Assembly: GCA_016946835.1 (NCBI GenBank)
Contig: JACVTC010000154.1
Coordinates: forward strand, 113,501-177,500
DNA: 64,000 nucleotides
Direction of reading: 5' to 3'
From: Neocallimastix lanati (nom. inval.)
Taxonomy: Eukaryota > Neocallimastigomycota > Neocallimastigomycetes > Neocallimastigales > Neocallimastigaceae
Of the stretch, positions 12,868-24,210 are shown piece by piece (within the stretch, counting starts at the first letter, position 1; the number at the start of each line of letters is the position of its first letter). The position numbers and the translations under genes were made by a program. The notes under the pieces are model-generated. The model did no database searches. It saw only the letters and a list, made by a program, of their open reading frames with translations, and had not been told where the DNA came from.

Positions 12868-13898
12868 ATGGAAAAAAATCTTATTATTGATATAAGTGAG
12901 TCTAACAAAGGAAAAAAATAAATTATTATTAATAAAAAGTATAAATTTAATTTTTCATATATAAGAAAAGATAATTCAAAAGTTTATGTACAGAAATAAA
13001 TGTAAATCTTTTATTATTTTAAATGATAAGAAAGAAATCTTAAAATATGATAGTTCACTTAATCATCCTGAAAAAGAATACGATGTATCTCTATCTGTAA
13101 TGAAACATAAAATTAAAGATGGAATTGAAAAAAAGTTCAATTCCTTATGGTATAAAAATAAAACCCCTATATAATAAAATTTCTAAGGAAATGAGATTTA
13201 TATGTTCAGAATATAATTCAATTAAATCTCAAATATCAAGAAATTTAAATAAAAACTTCCATCCAATGTAACAACATTTACTGAAATTCCTAATGAATCT
13301 AAATATTATTAAACAAAGTGAGGTGAAAATTTTATGATATTCAAAAAATATTAATTTAATAATTTTTCAATCTCCTTTTCATGTAAAATTATTTAGGGAA
13401 TATAATGATGATATATTTGTTGATGGTACATTTTTTATTGCCCTAAATTTAGTTATCAAATATTTATTACAAGAACTTACGCTAAAGAATTAGATAGTTT
13501 TTACACTACTTCTTTTGCAATATTAAAAAATAAAGAACAAGAAACATATAAAATATTTAAAAAATTAAAAAAAAAAAAATGCTAATACATGTAACAATAA
13601 TATTATAATTGCAGAATCAATAGTTATTTAAATAATTTATTTCCAATAATACCATCTTATTATGAATTAATAGATAAATTAAATGAACTTGAATATTTAC
13701 CATATTATGATTATTAAAGAAAAATGAGAGGAATTTGGAAAATAAAAAACGAGCAATAAATAAAGCTAATGAAATCAGTGTCTTAATTGAACGCTACAAA
13801 AATATTGAAACCAAGTTAATTGATACTAAATGTGATAGAAATAATACTATTAATTTGTGGTTTGATTGTTTAACTGATTTAAATAATATAATATAAAT
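12868..13898 (+). pseudogene. FLYWCH/MULE transposase, broken
   Basis: Remnant of a transposase of the MULE clan. The first part matches a FLYWCH zinc finger (FSYIRKDNSKVYV, then a frameshift, RNKCKSF and LNHP). The catalytic region follows, with DDIFVDGTFFIA, YQIFITRTYAKEL and FAILKNKEQETYKIFKKL; the FVDGTF Asp is one of the DDE residues. A C-terminal part reads LNNLFPIIPSYYELIDKLNE. Several stop codons and at least three frameshifts break the frame, and the segment between the last two blocks is much shorter than in intact MULE proteins, so an internal deletion is likely. The open stretch at 12986-13174 is one surviving piece. Confidence 0.75.
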
Positions 13899-14935
13899 AT
13901 TATTTTATAATAAATAATGGAATAACCAAACGAAATAATCAGAATTCTGTCATTCAAAAATTTAATTTATAAAGCTTATTAAATTTATTCAGTTTAAATA
14001 AATATTCAAATACGTCTCTATAATTAATAATTTTATCATTATAATTATTATTTTTTTTAATAACATTTAAATAAAAGAATTATTATTAATAATATTTATA
14101 TTTTTAATAACATTTATATTTTTATATAATTTTTTTATTAATAGTATTTAAATAAAAGAATTAAAATCATAAAATCTAACCATTATATTATTTATTTAAT
14201 TATTCACTTAATAATTAATTTAAAAATTAAAAAAACAAAATAATACAATAAAATAATATTATGTAGCATAATATAGCTATAGCCACATATTCGTATACAT
14301 CACGTGAAAAATTGGCGTAATGCAACCTCCCCAGTAAAAATTACATTTTAATCATGTGATTATTCTATGAATTAATACACATAAATAGATGTTACACAAC
14401 ATAAAAATATAATAATAAAATATTAATATAAGATAAGAATATAATATTGATAATAATATAAGAATATAAAAATATAATATTAATAATATAAAAATATAAA
14501 ATAAAATGTGAACATATATATATATTTTAAAAAACAAAAAAAAATTAACCTAATTATATTTATTTCTAGTTTTTTTTATTTATTTATAAACATCAAAAAA
14601 ATTGTCTCATAATCACTTTTACAATTAAAAATAAAGTATATATAATTGTTACTATAACAAAAAAAAAATTAATAAAATAAATAACTAGACATTAAATGAA
14701 ATAAATAATAAAAAATTAGATATACTTTATTTTTAATCATTAAAAAAGTGAAGCAAATACAGCTGAAGAACAAATTATTATAAATAAAAAATTTAAATAA
14801 TATTTAATTTTAAAGATATAAATTAAATATTATTAAAAACTATTTTATTATTTTAACAATATAATATAATATTAAAATATTATTTAAAATTATTATATAT
14901 TAAATATTAAATATTTATTTATTTATTATAATTTA

Positions 14936-15005
14936 AGCCACTCTTATATTAATGGTTTTATTTAAGTGCACTACATATAATATAAAGCCACATCTTAAAT
15001 GTTCA
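14936..15005 (-). repeat. Right terminal inverted repeat of MULE-type element
   Basis: It reads AGCCACTCTTATATTAATGG on the plus strand and continues to AAGCCACATCTTAAATGTTCA. It is the reverse complement of the left repeat, with a few mismatches and one insertion near the outer end. Confidence 0.72.
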
Positions 15006-17743
15006 GTCCCTTTCAATATTGAACTAATATTTAAAAACAAAATTAAAAAAATATATATATATAATTGATATATATTTTTTTCATTATAAAAGATTAAATT
15101 TTAATTCATAATAAAATAGTCAAATTTCTAAAATTCGTTATATAATACATAGCTTTATATAATTTTTAAATAATAAACCACATACAATAAATTAATATTA
15201 ATTCTACTGAATATATTATCAATTAATTCTACAAAACTATTTAATGGAAATATTATTCCATTATTATATGTAAATACATAGATTTATAAGACTTATTATT
15301 ATTCAATAGTAAATAATAAAGATTCACTATTTATTATTCTATTTATTCTATATTTCCTTTTCACCTACTTTTTTATATATAAAATATCTTTTTTTATCAT
15401 TTCAAAATATTGAAAACAATATTATAAATAATAAATAATAATAATAATAATAAATAATAAAAAATAAATAATAAATAATTAAATAATAATAAATAACGAT
15501 AAATAATAATAAAAAAATAGAAACAGTTAATATAAATAATATAAATAATATGAATAATACTATAATAATAAAAATAATAATAAATAATAATAAATAGTAA
15601 TAAATAATAAAAAAATAATAATACATCAGACCATCTGTAAAGTAAGATGTCTAAATATATTTTTTATATAATATACTTAATTATAATATTATAATAATAG
15701 TAAAAAATAGAAATAGTTAATATAATTAATATGAATAACACTATAAATAATAATAAATAAAAATAAATAGTAATAAATAATAATAATAAATAATGATAAA
15801 AATAATAGTAAATAATAAAATTAATAATAAATAATAATAGTAAAAATAGAAATAGTAAAAAGTAAATATAATAATATAAATAATAATAAAAATAATAATA
15901 TAAATAGTAGTAAAAATAATAAAAATGATATATAATAATAAATAATAATAAATAATGATAAACATAATAATAAATAATAATAAATAATAATAATAAAAAT
16001 AATAAATATTAATCCTTTCAATAATCTAATATAGTATAAATAATAACACATATAATAGTATTTAAAATTTATTTTTATTTATTTATTTATAAAAATTGTG
16101 ATACGATTTATAATATATAATCTATATATTAAATAATATTAATAATAGTGTGATTGCATTAAAAATGTTATTGTGTAATATTATTTACTTTTTTATTAAT
16201 CAAAATTAGGATATATTTTAATTTTATATAAGGATATTTATTATATTTAATAGAAATAGAAATATTTATATATAAAATTTTAATAGTAATAAATTAAATA
16301 TATTAACTAATATATATATTAATTATAACATTTCATATGAATATATATTAAAAGTTATATTAAAGAACTATTTAAATAGATTAAACATAATATTAATATA
16401 TATTAAAATTTTTAACTTAATAACAATGGATAAAAATGTATATAACTAATATAAATAGATTTATTGAAATATTTAAAATATAAATCTATTAATATAATAT
16501 AATAAAATATATTTCAATATTATTGACATTATCATATTTATACATTATTTTCATTGGATTTAATATATATTGTAATAAATTAATTTATATTGTAATAAGT
16601 TTAATTATATAAATATTATAAAATGATTTTTAAATCATTTTATAATAATAATTATTATTAGAATATTAAAGATTCTGCTGTTACTTATCATATAATAATA
16701 AACTGTAATTATTAATAAATATTAATAAGAATAATAATATAAGATAAATATAAATTATTTTCGCTTTGTTGAAGTATTTTTTTAAACCAAGAAAGAATTA
16801 AGAATAATAATAATAAAAAAAAAAAATAAAATATAAATATTAAATGTAAGATTAAAATAAAATTATATATAAAAAGAAAATAGGAAAATAAAAAATAAAG
16901 TTAAATGATTTAGTAATTTATAATAAAAGTTAAAAAAATTTGTAAAATAATTTAAAGATAAAAAGTATTTGTAATATATAATACATAATTATTTAATTAT
17001 TGGATTGAAATCGTAATTCGTTATTTTTATTTCTTTTTCTTTCCTTTTTATTTTTTAAAAAATTATTAATAAAAGTAAAGAAAAAGAAAATATACAAAAA
17101 AAGAATAAAAAAATATATTTATAATAAAATACTCTATATAAACTAAAGATAAAATTATATAAGAAACGTAAATAAATATTTTTAATTATTATTTTGTTAT
17201 TAATAAGTTTTGTTTATAATTTTATAAGAAAAAATATTTCTATATTAAATTAGAAACAATAAAATAATTATAAAGCTTATAAACAAACTATTAATAAAAA
17301 TATAGATTATATATTTTGGTTGGAATAATAAAAAAAAATAACTTTGATAAACCTTTCAAGATAAACATACAAAGTGAAATTAAAAATGAAAGGAAAAAAA
17401 GAGAATATATTTAATAGATATAATAAAACATTCAAAATAAAAATAAAAAATATAATTAAAAATGAAAGAGCAAAGAAAAAAGAGAATATATTTAGATATT
17501 TAATAAATTTTAAAAAATGTAAAATAAGAAACGAAATTTTTGATATTAAAAGAAAAAAATAAAGGAAGAATAATAAAAATTAAAAATGAAATAGATAATG
17601 ATTAAAAAAAGTAATTTTAAAAATAGATAATATTTATATTTTGAGTTTTGACATTGAAAATAAAAAAAATTGAAAATGATATATATTATCGTAATTTTGC
17701 TAATATATATAAATATATTTTTTTATATAAAATAGAAATAAAA
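15006..17743. other. AT-rich spacer with degenerate AATA satellite
   Basis: From about 15420 to 16010 the sequence is a degenerate AATAATAAAT repeat in which segments like AATAGAAATAGTTAATATAA recur at about 15520, 15708 and 15850. From 16060 to 17740 it is plain AT-rich DNA upstream of the Ras gene. Lys/Asn-rich reading frames here (such as 17374-17562) look like translated A-rich sequence, not genes. Confidence 0.6.
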
Positions 17744-18701
17744 ATGTCCAAGCCACAAGTTTTACGTGAATACAAAATCGGTAAATTATAAATAAAATAG
17801 ATAATAATAATTAAAGAAATATATATATTAAATATTTTTTATAATTAATATAAAAATCGAATAGTTGTTGTTGGTGGTGGTGGTGTAGGTAAGTCAGCAT
17901 TGACTATTCAATTTATTCAATCCCATTTTGTAGATGAATACGATCCAACTATTGAAGATTCATATAGAAAGCAATGTGTAATTGATGATGAAGTTGCTTT
18001 ACTCGATGTTCTTGATACTGCTGGTCAAGAAGAATATAGTGCAATGAGAGGTAATTAAAAACACATATTATAATATTGCAATGTAATATTGTTGAAATAT
18101 AACTAACAATTTTTTTATAATTTATTAAAAAAATATAATTGTTTTTATTAAAAACAAAAGAACAAGTAGGTTAAATAATTTAAATTAATGTATGTAATAT
18201 AATGAATCGAATATTAATCATATTTTTTTTTTTGAATATTAGTATATGAGAACTGGTGAAGGTTTCTTATGTGTTTACTCAATTGTATCTAGAAATTCAT
18301 TTGAAGAAATCTCTACCTTCTACCAACAAATTTTAAGAGTAAAAGATAAAGATTATTTCCCAGTTATTATAATTGGAAACAAGTGCGATTTAGAACATGA
18401 AGTATGTAAAAGTTAAATAAATTAGAAAACAAATAATAATAATATGAATTAATAAAAATATTTATCAATAATTTAGAGAGCTGTTAATGTACAAGAAGGT
18501 TATGAATTAGCTAAACAATTTGGTTGTAAATTTATGGAAACTTCAGCTAAACATAAAATTAATGTAGATGAAGCATTCTATACACTTGTTAGAGAAATTA
18601 AAAGATACAATAGAGAATCTGAACATGGAATGAAAGGTTCATCAAGAAATTCTCCACACCGTAGAAGAAAGAATAAGAAGCCAAAATGTATTGTTATGTA
18701 A
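17744..18701 (+). CDS. ras: Ras small GTPase (5 exons, one of 5 nt)
   Basis: Plasma-membrane GTP switch of the Ras subfamily. Predicted exons are 17744-17780, 17865-18050, 18161-18165, 18243-18401 and 18477-18701, giving 203 aa. All motifs are present: P-loop [14 protein letters not shown] (Gly at the Ala11 position of human Ras), switch [15 protein letters not shown], switch [14 protein letters not shown] with the catalytic Gln, NKCD, and ETSAK. It ends in a Lys/Arg-rich tail and CaaX box CIVM, predicted to be prenylated. The codons between SAMR and YMRTGEG are supplied only if the 5-nt exon AACAA is spliced in, restoring AMREQYMRTG. The second and third introns flank this microexon. This is an essential-type signalling gene; other Ras-family assignments are unlikely given the sequence. 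Confidence 0.95.
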
Positions 18702-19102
18702 TTTCAACAACGAATTTATTTTATTTCGAATTCACATAATAAGTATCAGGAAAATCTGAATTTATTATTAAAAAAAATACAAAGTAAAAAAGCAAACAAA
18801 ATCAAAAAGAAGTAACAATGAAAGAAAATATATATATATATAAAATGAAAATATAAAATAGAAAACTATTCTAATCTATCTTCAAATAACAATATTCAAA
18901 AATTAAAATTATATTTTTTATCATTAAAATCAATATTTTTAACAAATTTTAAATTAAAAAATAATGACGAAAATGATATTTCCTTTAAATTTAAAATAGA
19001 TTATTTTTATACTAGAATAAGAAAAATATAATTTATGTATTTTTTATTATATTTTTTTTAAAAAAATAATTTATGAATTTATAAATTTTAAATTAAATAT
19101 TA

Positions 19103-19137
<35 letters not shown>

Positions 19138-20129
19138 ATATATATATCATTATTTTTTATAAAATCAAATTAAAATTAGAAGTATATTTAATATTCTTAA
19201 ATTTTCTTCCATATATTTCAACTGTTTTTTAATCTATTCTATGAACATGATTTAAATGGTAGTTAATTTAAAAAAAAAAAAATTAAAATTTATCATTAAT
19301 TGAAAAAGAAAATTGATAATAATTTGAAAAGATATAACTATTATAATCTATTTGCATTAAAAAAAAAAAAAAAATTTAAATTTTTATTTTTTATTTTATT
19401 ATTGGCGAATTTTGTTTTTCGAAATTATTATCTCATATATATAATGAGGAGATATAAAAATGAGATTATGGTTATGAAAAATAGGATTCGTTAAAAAAGT
19501 ATTTGATAGAATAAGAATTTTGCATTTTTTATTAATAATATAGAAATTTCTATAAACAAATGAGGAATTAGAATAATGTTAATTAAAAGTTAAATATAAA
19601 TATTTTTTATTATATAACAATATTTATTCTATCATTTACTATAAACCATCAATAATTGAAATATTAATAGTTACTGGCATAAAGTATCAGTTGTTTGTTT
19701 TGAATAATAACTGGGTATAGAATAAATTATAAATCATTGAAGTATAAGGAAATAAAATTAAAGAAAACGAATTATTTAAATAATCAAACTTAATAATAAT
19801 AATAATTAAATAATTAAAAAAGCTATAAATAGTTAGTAATTAATAATAAAAATTAATAATAATAATAATAAAACAAAAATTAATAATTAAAAAAGCTATT
19901 AATAGTTAGTAATTAATAATAAAAATTAATAATAATAATAATAAAATAAAAATTAAATTAATAAATAAATAAATAATTAAAATAAATAAAAATAAAATAA
20001 AATAAAAATAAAATAAAATAAAAATAAAAATAAAATAAAAATAAAAATAAAATAAAATAAATAAAAATAAAATAAAATAAAAATAAATAAAAAATAAATA
20101 AAAATAAAATAAAATAAATAAAATTAAAA

Positions 20130-20166
<37 letters not shown>

Positions 20167-20254
20167 TAATATTATTAAAACTTATAAAGAATTTCCTTTT
20201 TTATATATATAATTTAAAGCATGAAATAATAAATATTAATTTATATTATTTACC
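18702..20254. other. AT-rich spacer with tandem repeats
   Basis: It includes a poly(A) tract near 19105-19133 and a roughly 70-bp direct duplication at about 19810-19940 (both units contain AGTTAGTAATTAATAATAAA). An AAAAT/AATAA satellite runs from about 19960 to 20163. No gene was supported; the 64-codon frame at 19300 is Lys/Phe-rich low complexity. Confidence 0.6.
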
Positions 20255-20440
20255 TGTAATTTATATATATGATATATATGAAGTAAAATATTTAATATAT
20301 TTATATACTTTAAATTTTCTTTTAACATTTTAATAAGCAATAATAAAATTTTGTTTTTAACCAAGAAATTGTATTTATATATATATATTTTTAATATCTT
20401 TATACTTTTTCATTATTAAAAATTTAAAATTTTTCAAACT
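20255..20440 (+). repeat. Left direct repeat flanking the foreign-like island
   Basis: It aligns by eye with 23371-23556 in the same orientation. Both contain, in order, AATTTATATATA, AAGTAAAAT, ATTTTCTTTTA, CATTTTAA, AATAATA, TTTTGTTTTTAA and TTATACTTTTTCA, then TATTAAA and ATTTAAAAT. There are scattered substitutions and small indels. Confidence 0.6.
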
Positions 20441-20453
20441 TTAGGCTTTGTTT

Positions 20454-20496
<43 letters not shown>

Positions 20497-20559
20497 AATA
20501 AGATATATAATATTGCTAATAACTGTTTTAATAATAAAGATTATCATTGATAAATCAAA

Positions 20560-20830
20560 CACCTTGAGTCCGAAAATATTTATCTCTGAAAACAAAGGAT
20601 AAAGTCTATATTTTCTATTTTTCGCAGGCAGAAGCGTAGAGTAAACACTTCATTACTTTTAATACATTAAAGAAAAAATCAAAATTTTAGCAGAGATAGC
20701 CTCAAAAAGCTAAATTTTGTTGATACATCAGAGGTTAGAATTCCATTTCCATCTGAGGATTCGATAAGCCCGATAAAGCGGAAAAATATATTGCGATTAA
20801 GATACATATAGTAAGTATTACTGTAAATTT
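20560..20830 (+). pseudogene. Broken coding fragments, island left end
   Basis: Protein-like reading frames switch frame here: a segment reading KYLSLKTKDKVYIFYFSQAEA, then KILAEIASKS, then NFVDTSEVRIPFPSEDSI. They are separated by stops and shifts. Codon use and base composition are less AT-biased than in the surrounding DNA. The family is not recognised. Confidence 0.35.
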
Positions 20831-20944
20831 ACAAACATCTGGTAGGATTCATTAGATTAGATATATTGAAGCATGAGATGAAAAAGTATACCAAAAAAAA
20901 GTTAATTGTCGCATTAATAATAATGCATTGTACAGTAGTTAAAA

Positions 20945-21223
20945 TATTCACCATGGATCTCAGAAGGAAATCATTTCTATTGGAAGTGATGGTACTTTTC
21001 TGATAGAAGATGAATGTTTTAGGTGGAGGAGCGGTTTGAATTTTAATATAAGTCTTGGAGAGGGACCTGTCTCTGTAGCAAATTGATTTTTTTCGCAATG
21101 AAGCAGGATTTGTTGTGCATGAAACTCGACTAAATGGTACACATGTAGCATTGAGTACTATTGTGAATAATATTATACGAAATGCCGATCCCGCAGGATC
21201 AATAACACATGTGGTGACATAAA
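20945..21223 (+). pseudogene. Unidentified protein fragment with one frameshift
   Basis: Two adjacent plus-strand frames read as ordinary protein: EIISIGSDGTFLIEDECFRW through SLGEGPVSVAN in one, and IDFFRNEAGFVVHETRLNGT through AGSITHVVT in the next. They connect through a +1 shift near 21080. The minus-strand frames over the same bases look like mirror images. The 21224-21485 stretch that follows has no clear coding signal. Family unknown. Confidence 0.4.
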
Positions 21224-21485
21224 CAATAGTTTATTTAGCAAACATAACTAACATGCTATAAATAGTATTTTGGGTTATAATTGCGATAAATATTCACATG
21301 CTATTTGCAACATAAACCAACATATCTCAGATATAGCATCATTGCAATTAGCATAGTTATTAACAGCCGCCGTTCGCCGTTACCGTAGTTATAAAAAATC
21401 CTAACAATCAACATTTAATAGCATATAGTGAAGTTATTAAAGATCAGTATGTTATTATAAAAATGAATATTTAATTATATTTTTA

Positions 21486-21782
21486 GTAGAACTTGGAGCG
21501 GATTTAAATTATGAGAATTGTTATGCTACAACACCATTCCTATTTGTATATCAATATAAATATAAAGATTTAATTAAACTTTTACTTGAAATTGGAGCAG
21601 ATATAAATAAAGAAGATAGGTTTGGTAATACAATATTATTTCGTGCAAGCCGTGATTGAAATGAAGATTTAGTTAGAATTTTAGTTGAACTTGGAGGTTT
21701 TGCTTGAGGAGATTTACCTGATGTTTCTATCCCAGCATGAAATAATAACCTAATGACTAATATATGTAATCAAATAACTTAA
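21486..21782 (+). pseudogene. Ankyrin-repeat protein fragment, broken
   Basis: The frame shows about three ankyrin repeats: VELGADLNYENCYATTPFLF, then KDLIKLLLEIGADINKEDRF, then NEDLVRILVELG. The conserved LLLEIGADIN turn-helix pattern is clear. Three in-frame TGA codons and a final TAA interrupt it. The first TGA sits where ankyrin repeats usually have Gly (GGA to TGA by one change). The preceding TTTTAG could be an intron acceptor. A further ankyrin-like scrap (GSTPLFHWVLNDF) follows near 21960. Confidence 0.65.
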
Positions 21783-22104
21783 ATATACTCTATGTTTTAT
21801 ACCAATACAAAATTTACAAATGACACATCAACTATACTTCACTTACAATCTTTTGCAAATGATTTAGTGGATACTCAAATTCCCATACAACATGCTAATA
21901 GAGGTAAAAATTTATATTTCGAAGGACAAATTATTTGATTCATGACTTCCTTTGGGAAGTACCCCTCTTTTCCATTGGGTTCTTAATGATTTCATTACAG
22001 AAACAAACAATCATCTAGGGAAACTGAAATAATACAAACTAACATATTTCTTGTAATCCTTCATATTCACTAGCAATTTTTTCCCTTGTACAAAATGATC
22101 TAAG

Positions 22105-22571
22105 GTGCTAAGTGGGTTATCAAGACAAAAGAATATGCCTGCCACATTGAGAAGACCATCTACGAAATATTTATTATCTACACAACATTTTGTTGGAAAT
22201 GAAGAACAGGCAGGTGCCTTAACTGATTTTTTTTTTGCAAATAATGGAGATATTTACTTTTTGATAGAGGTCTCATCTGACATGTCATATAATTTTAATA
22301 ATGGTAATGTCTACTCTGGTGCTGAATTAGCAGGTAAAGACGTAACATAGAAAATAAAATCATAAATATACGTGATGCTGGAGTAATCAATTTTAATAAT
22401 TCTGGAATATTATCCATTCCCTATCCTAATAAAAATTGGTACTTTCTTCTTTCCTTTCCTCTATATGTGGTGTATGAAAGAATCAATGGAGAACAAGTAT
22501 CAAATTGTGGACATACAAAAGCTCATCTTAATTTCCATGAGGCAATGCCAGACCTTCCCATAGTTCAATAA
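22105..22571 (+). pseudogene. Unidentified protein fragment, one frameshift
   Basis: An ATG-started frame (22105-22350) ends soon after VYSGAELAGKD. Shifting frame near 22340 continues the protein without stops through NIENKIINIRDAGVINFNNS and YPNKNWYFLLSFPLYVVYER to a stop at 22569. Amino-acid composition is normal, unlike the Asn/Lys-rich products nearby. No family recognised; a bacterial or selfish-element origin is possible but unproven. Confidence 0.45.
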
Positions 22572-22668
22572 TTTTAGTTCTCAAAAGAAAAAGTACAGGA
22601 TTTTGGTTATCAATTTTTAAAGATATCTTCAGATGAAAGATCATTCTCTTGTAGAACTTTGCTATAGC

Positions 22669-23307
22669 TCATGAAATATAATGTGTCGTCGGTAAGAGAG
22701 TGCGTTTTACTGTCTCGATTACAGATTTAAATGAGGACAAACAGGTTCTCTTTGTTTGAAAATCATTTTTTATCCAATTAACAGCTTCGATATATCTCCC
22801 TACAGATATTAACTCTTCTTTGGATAAAACCTTGCCATTATATACTAACGAGCCTGCACTAGTCTGAGATGAAGGACTATAAAATCGAGAATTAATGAAA
22901 TGAGCATCCCAAATTCCTTTTTCTAAAAGCCTCTCATACATACAATCTGTTATGGCATCAATGTAATCTACATCGTCTCCCATAATATCAATTAAATCCT
23001 ATCTCTCAGAGTAATTTTTTATAAGTTCTCTACTAAGGGAAAATGTTCTCTCTGGATCCTTCATTCCCAGTTTGGCTATCTCAAATAAACGTTGTTTGAT
23101 AGTTTCTACTGGTTTCATACCCTGATATTTATCAAGAACAGCCGGAGTTAATACGGCTTCAAAACATAATCCATTCTCTTCCATATAAAGTGACAACACC
23201 GTTCCTGCCGGTAATGAATTTGATTTTTGGAGTATAGTTTTTTCAGAGGTTCTACTCGGTTCAGAAACCTTATCTGATTTTTTCATTGCATTTTTATCCT
23301 CGTACAT
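22669..23307 (-). pseudogene. Unidentified 212-codon ORF with one nonsense codon
   Basis: Two minus-strand open stretches (23307-22999 and 22983-22669) are in the same frame and are separated by a single TAG, after LIKNYSER. The N-terminal part starts MYEDKNAMKKSDK and contains LPAGTVLSLYMEENGLCFEA; the C-terminal part contains DAITDCMYERLLEKGIWDA and GSLVYNGKVLSKEELISVGR. Composition looks like a soluble globular protein and is unlike the host's Asn-rich style. No domain recognised. It could be a recently killed gene or one with a read-through or sequencing error. Confidence 0.5.
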
Positions 23308-23370
23308 GAACTACCAATAATTCCACACTTTATCAATACTTTTTTAAATAAGATATATTATTTGTGTACG

Positions 23371-23556
23371 TGAAATTTATATATAATTAAAGTAAAATCT
23401 TTAATATTTATTTACTATATATATTTTCTTTTAGCATTTTAATTGTCAATAATAATATTTTGTTTTTAATCAAAAAATAAAGTTATTTTTATTTTTTTAT
23501 TGAATTTTTTTTTAAATATTGTTATACTTTTTCACTATTAAACATTTAAAATTAAA
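23371..23556 (+). repeat. Right direct repeat flanking the foreign-like island
   Basis: Partner of 20255-20440. It lies immediately outside the minus-strand ORF, so the two repeats enclose the whole run of broken, less AT-rich genes. Confidence 0.6.
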
Positions 23557-23641
23557 AGGATGTGTTACGAATTGTTTAAGTCCCAAAGGAATTTTAAATA
23601 TTACCATTTTGAAAAAATTTGTATTAAGTATAATTTATAAG

Positions 23642-23671
23642 GGAATTTAACTTTTATAAAAGTTAAATTCC
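23642..23671. repeat. Perfect 30-bp palindrome
   Basis: Each 15-base half is the exact reverse complement of the other (GGAATTTAACTTTTA, then its complement). It sits in spacer upstream of the SPATA4-like gene, whose start is about 540 bp away. Confidence 0.85.
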
Positions 23672-24210
23672 ATTAAGCCTAAATAAAAAATATAATATTA
23701 ATTATTTTTCATTATTTATCTCTATATCATTAATTTATTAATAATTATTACAATAACTTATTTGAAATATAGTTGACAATTACTTAATTCTATAAGATTA
23801 ATTATTAATAAATTTTAAAAATTAATAAATTCATAAAATAAAATAAATGATTTTATAAACTATTATCTTAATAAATTAATAATTATTAAGATTAAATCTT
23901 GTAAAAATTTCCGTTAAAATAAGTTAAAAAATTTTTTCGATATTATTATATTTTTATAATAATTTATTTAATACTGTGCAAGCATTAAATATTTGATATT
24001 ATGTTTAGTATTTTTTCTTTTTTTTTTTTTTTTTTTTTTATTCTATTTTTTCGTTTTTCATTGATTATAATTATTATATTAAAGGAAAAATAATAATAAT
24101 TAAATAAATACCTGTGAAAATATAATATTACTATACTTATTTTGTTAGAAAAAAAAAATATTCTGTTAAGCAACCACAATAAAAAAATTATTAATAAGAA
24201 ATTAAAAAAA

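Larger units (their letters stand above)
11411..15005 (+). mobile_element. Decayed MULE-type DNA transposon
   Basis: About 3.6 kb bounded by imperfect terminal inverted repeats of roughly 65-70 bp (11411-11476 and 14936-15005). They share ATGTGGCTTTATAT, ACTTAAATAAA and TATAAGAGTGGCT in the same order. A second inverted pair lies inside: AAAAATTGGCG near 14313 pairs with CGCCAATTTTT near 11869. The interior carries a broken FLYWCH/MULE transposase (12868-13898) and a long foldback (12003-12752). No clear target-site duplication was seen, as expected for an old insertion. The element looks inactive. Confidence 0.72.

Noticed and set aside
17374-17562. 62-aa Lys-rich ORF upstream of ras
   Set aside because: Composition matches translated A-rich spacer; no motif and no context.
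20829-21151. Minus-strand ORFs of 89 and 63 aa in the island
   Set aside because: The plus strand over the same bases reads as more convincing protein, so these look like antisense frames.
21486-21782. TGA read as tryptophan (variant code) in the ankyrin fragment
   Set aside because: The first TGA falls at a position where ankyrin repeats favour Gly, the host genes use TGG for Trp, and TAA stops also break the island.
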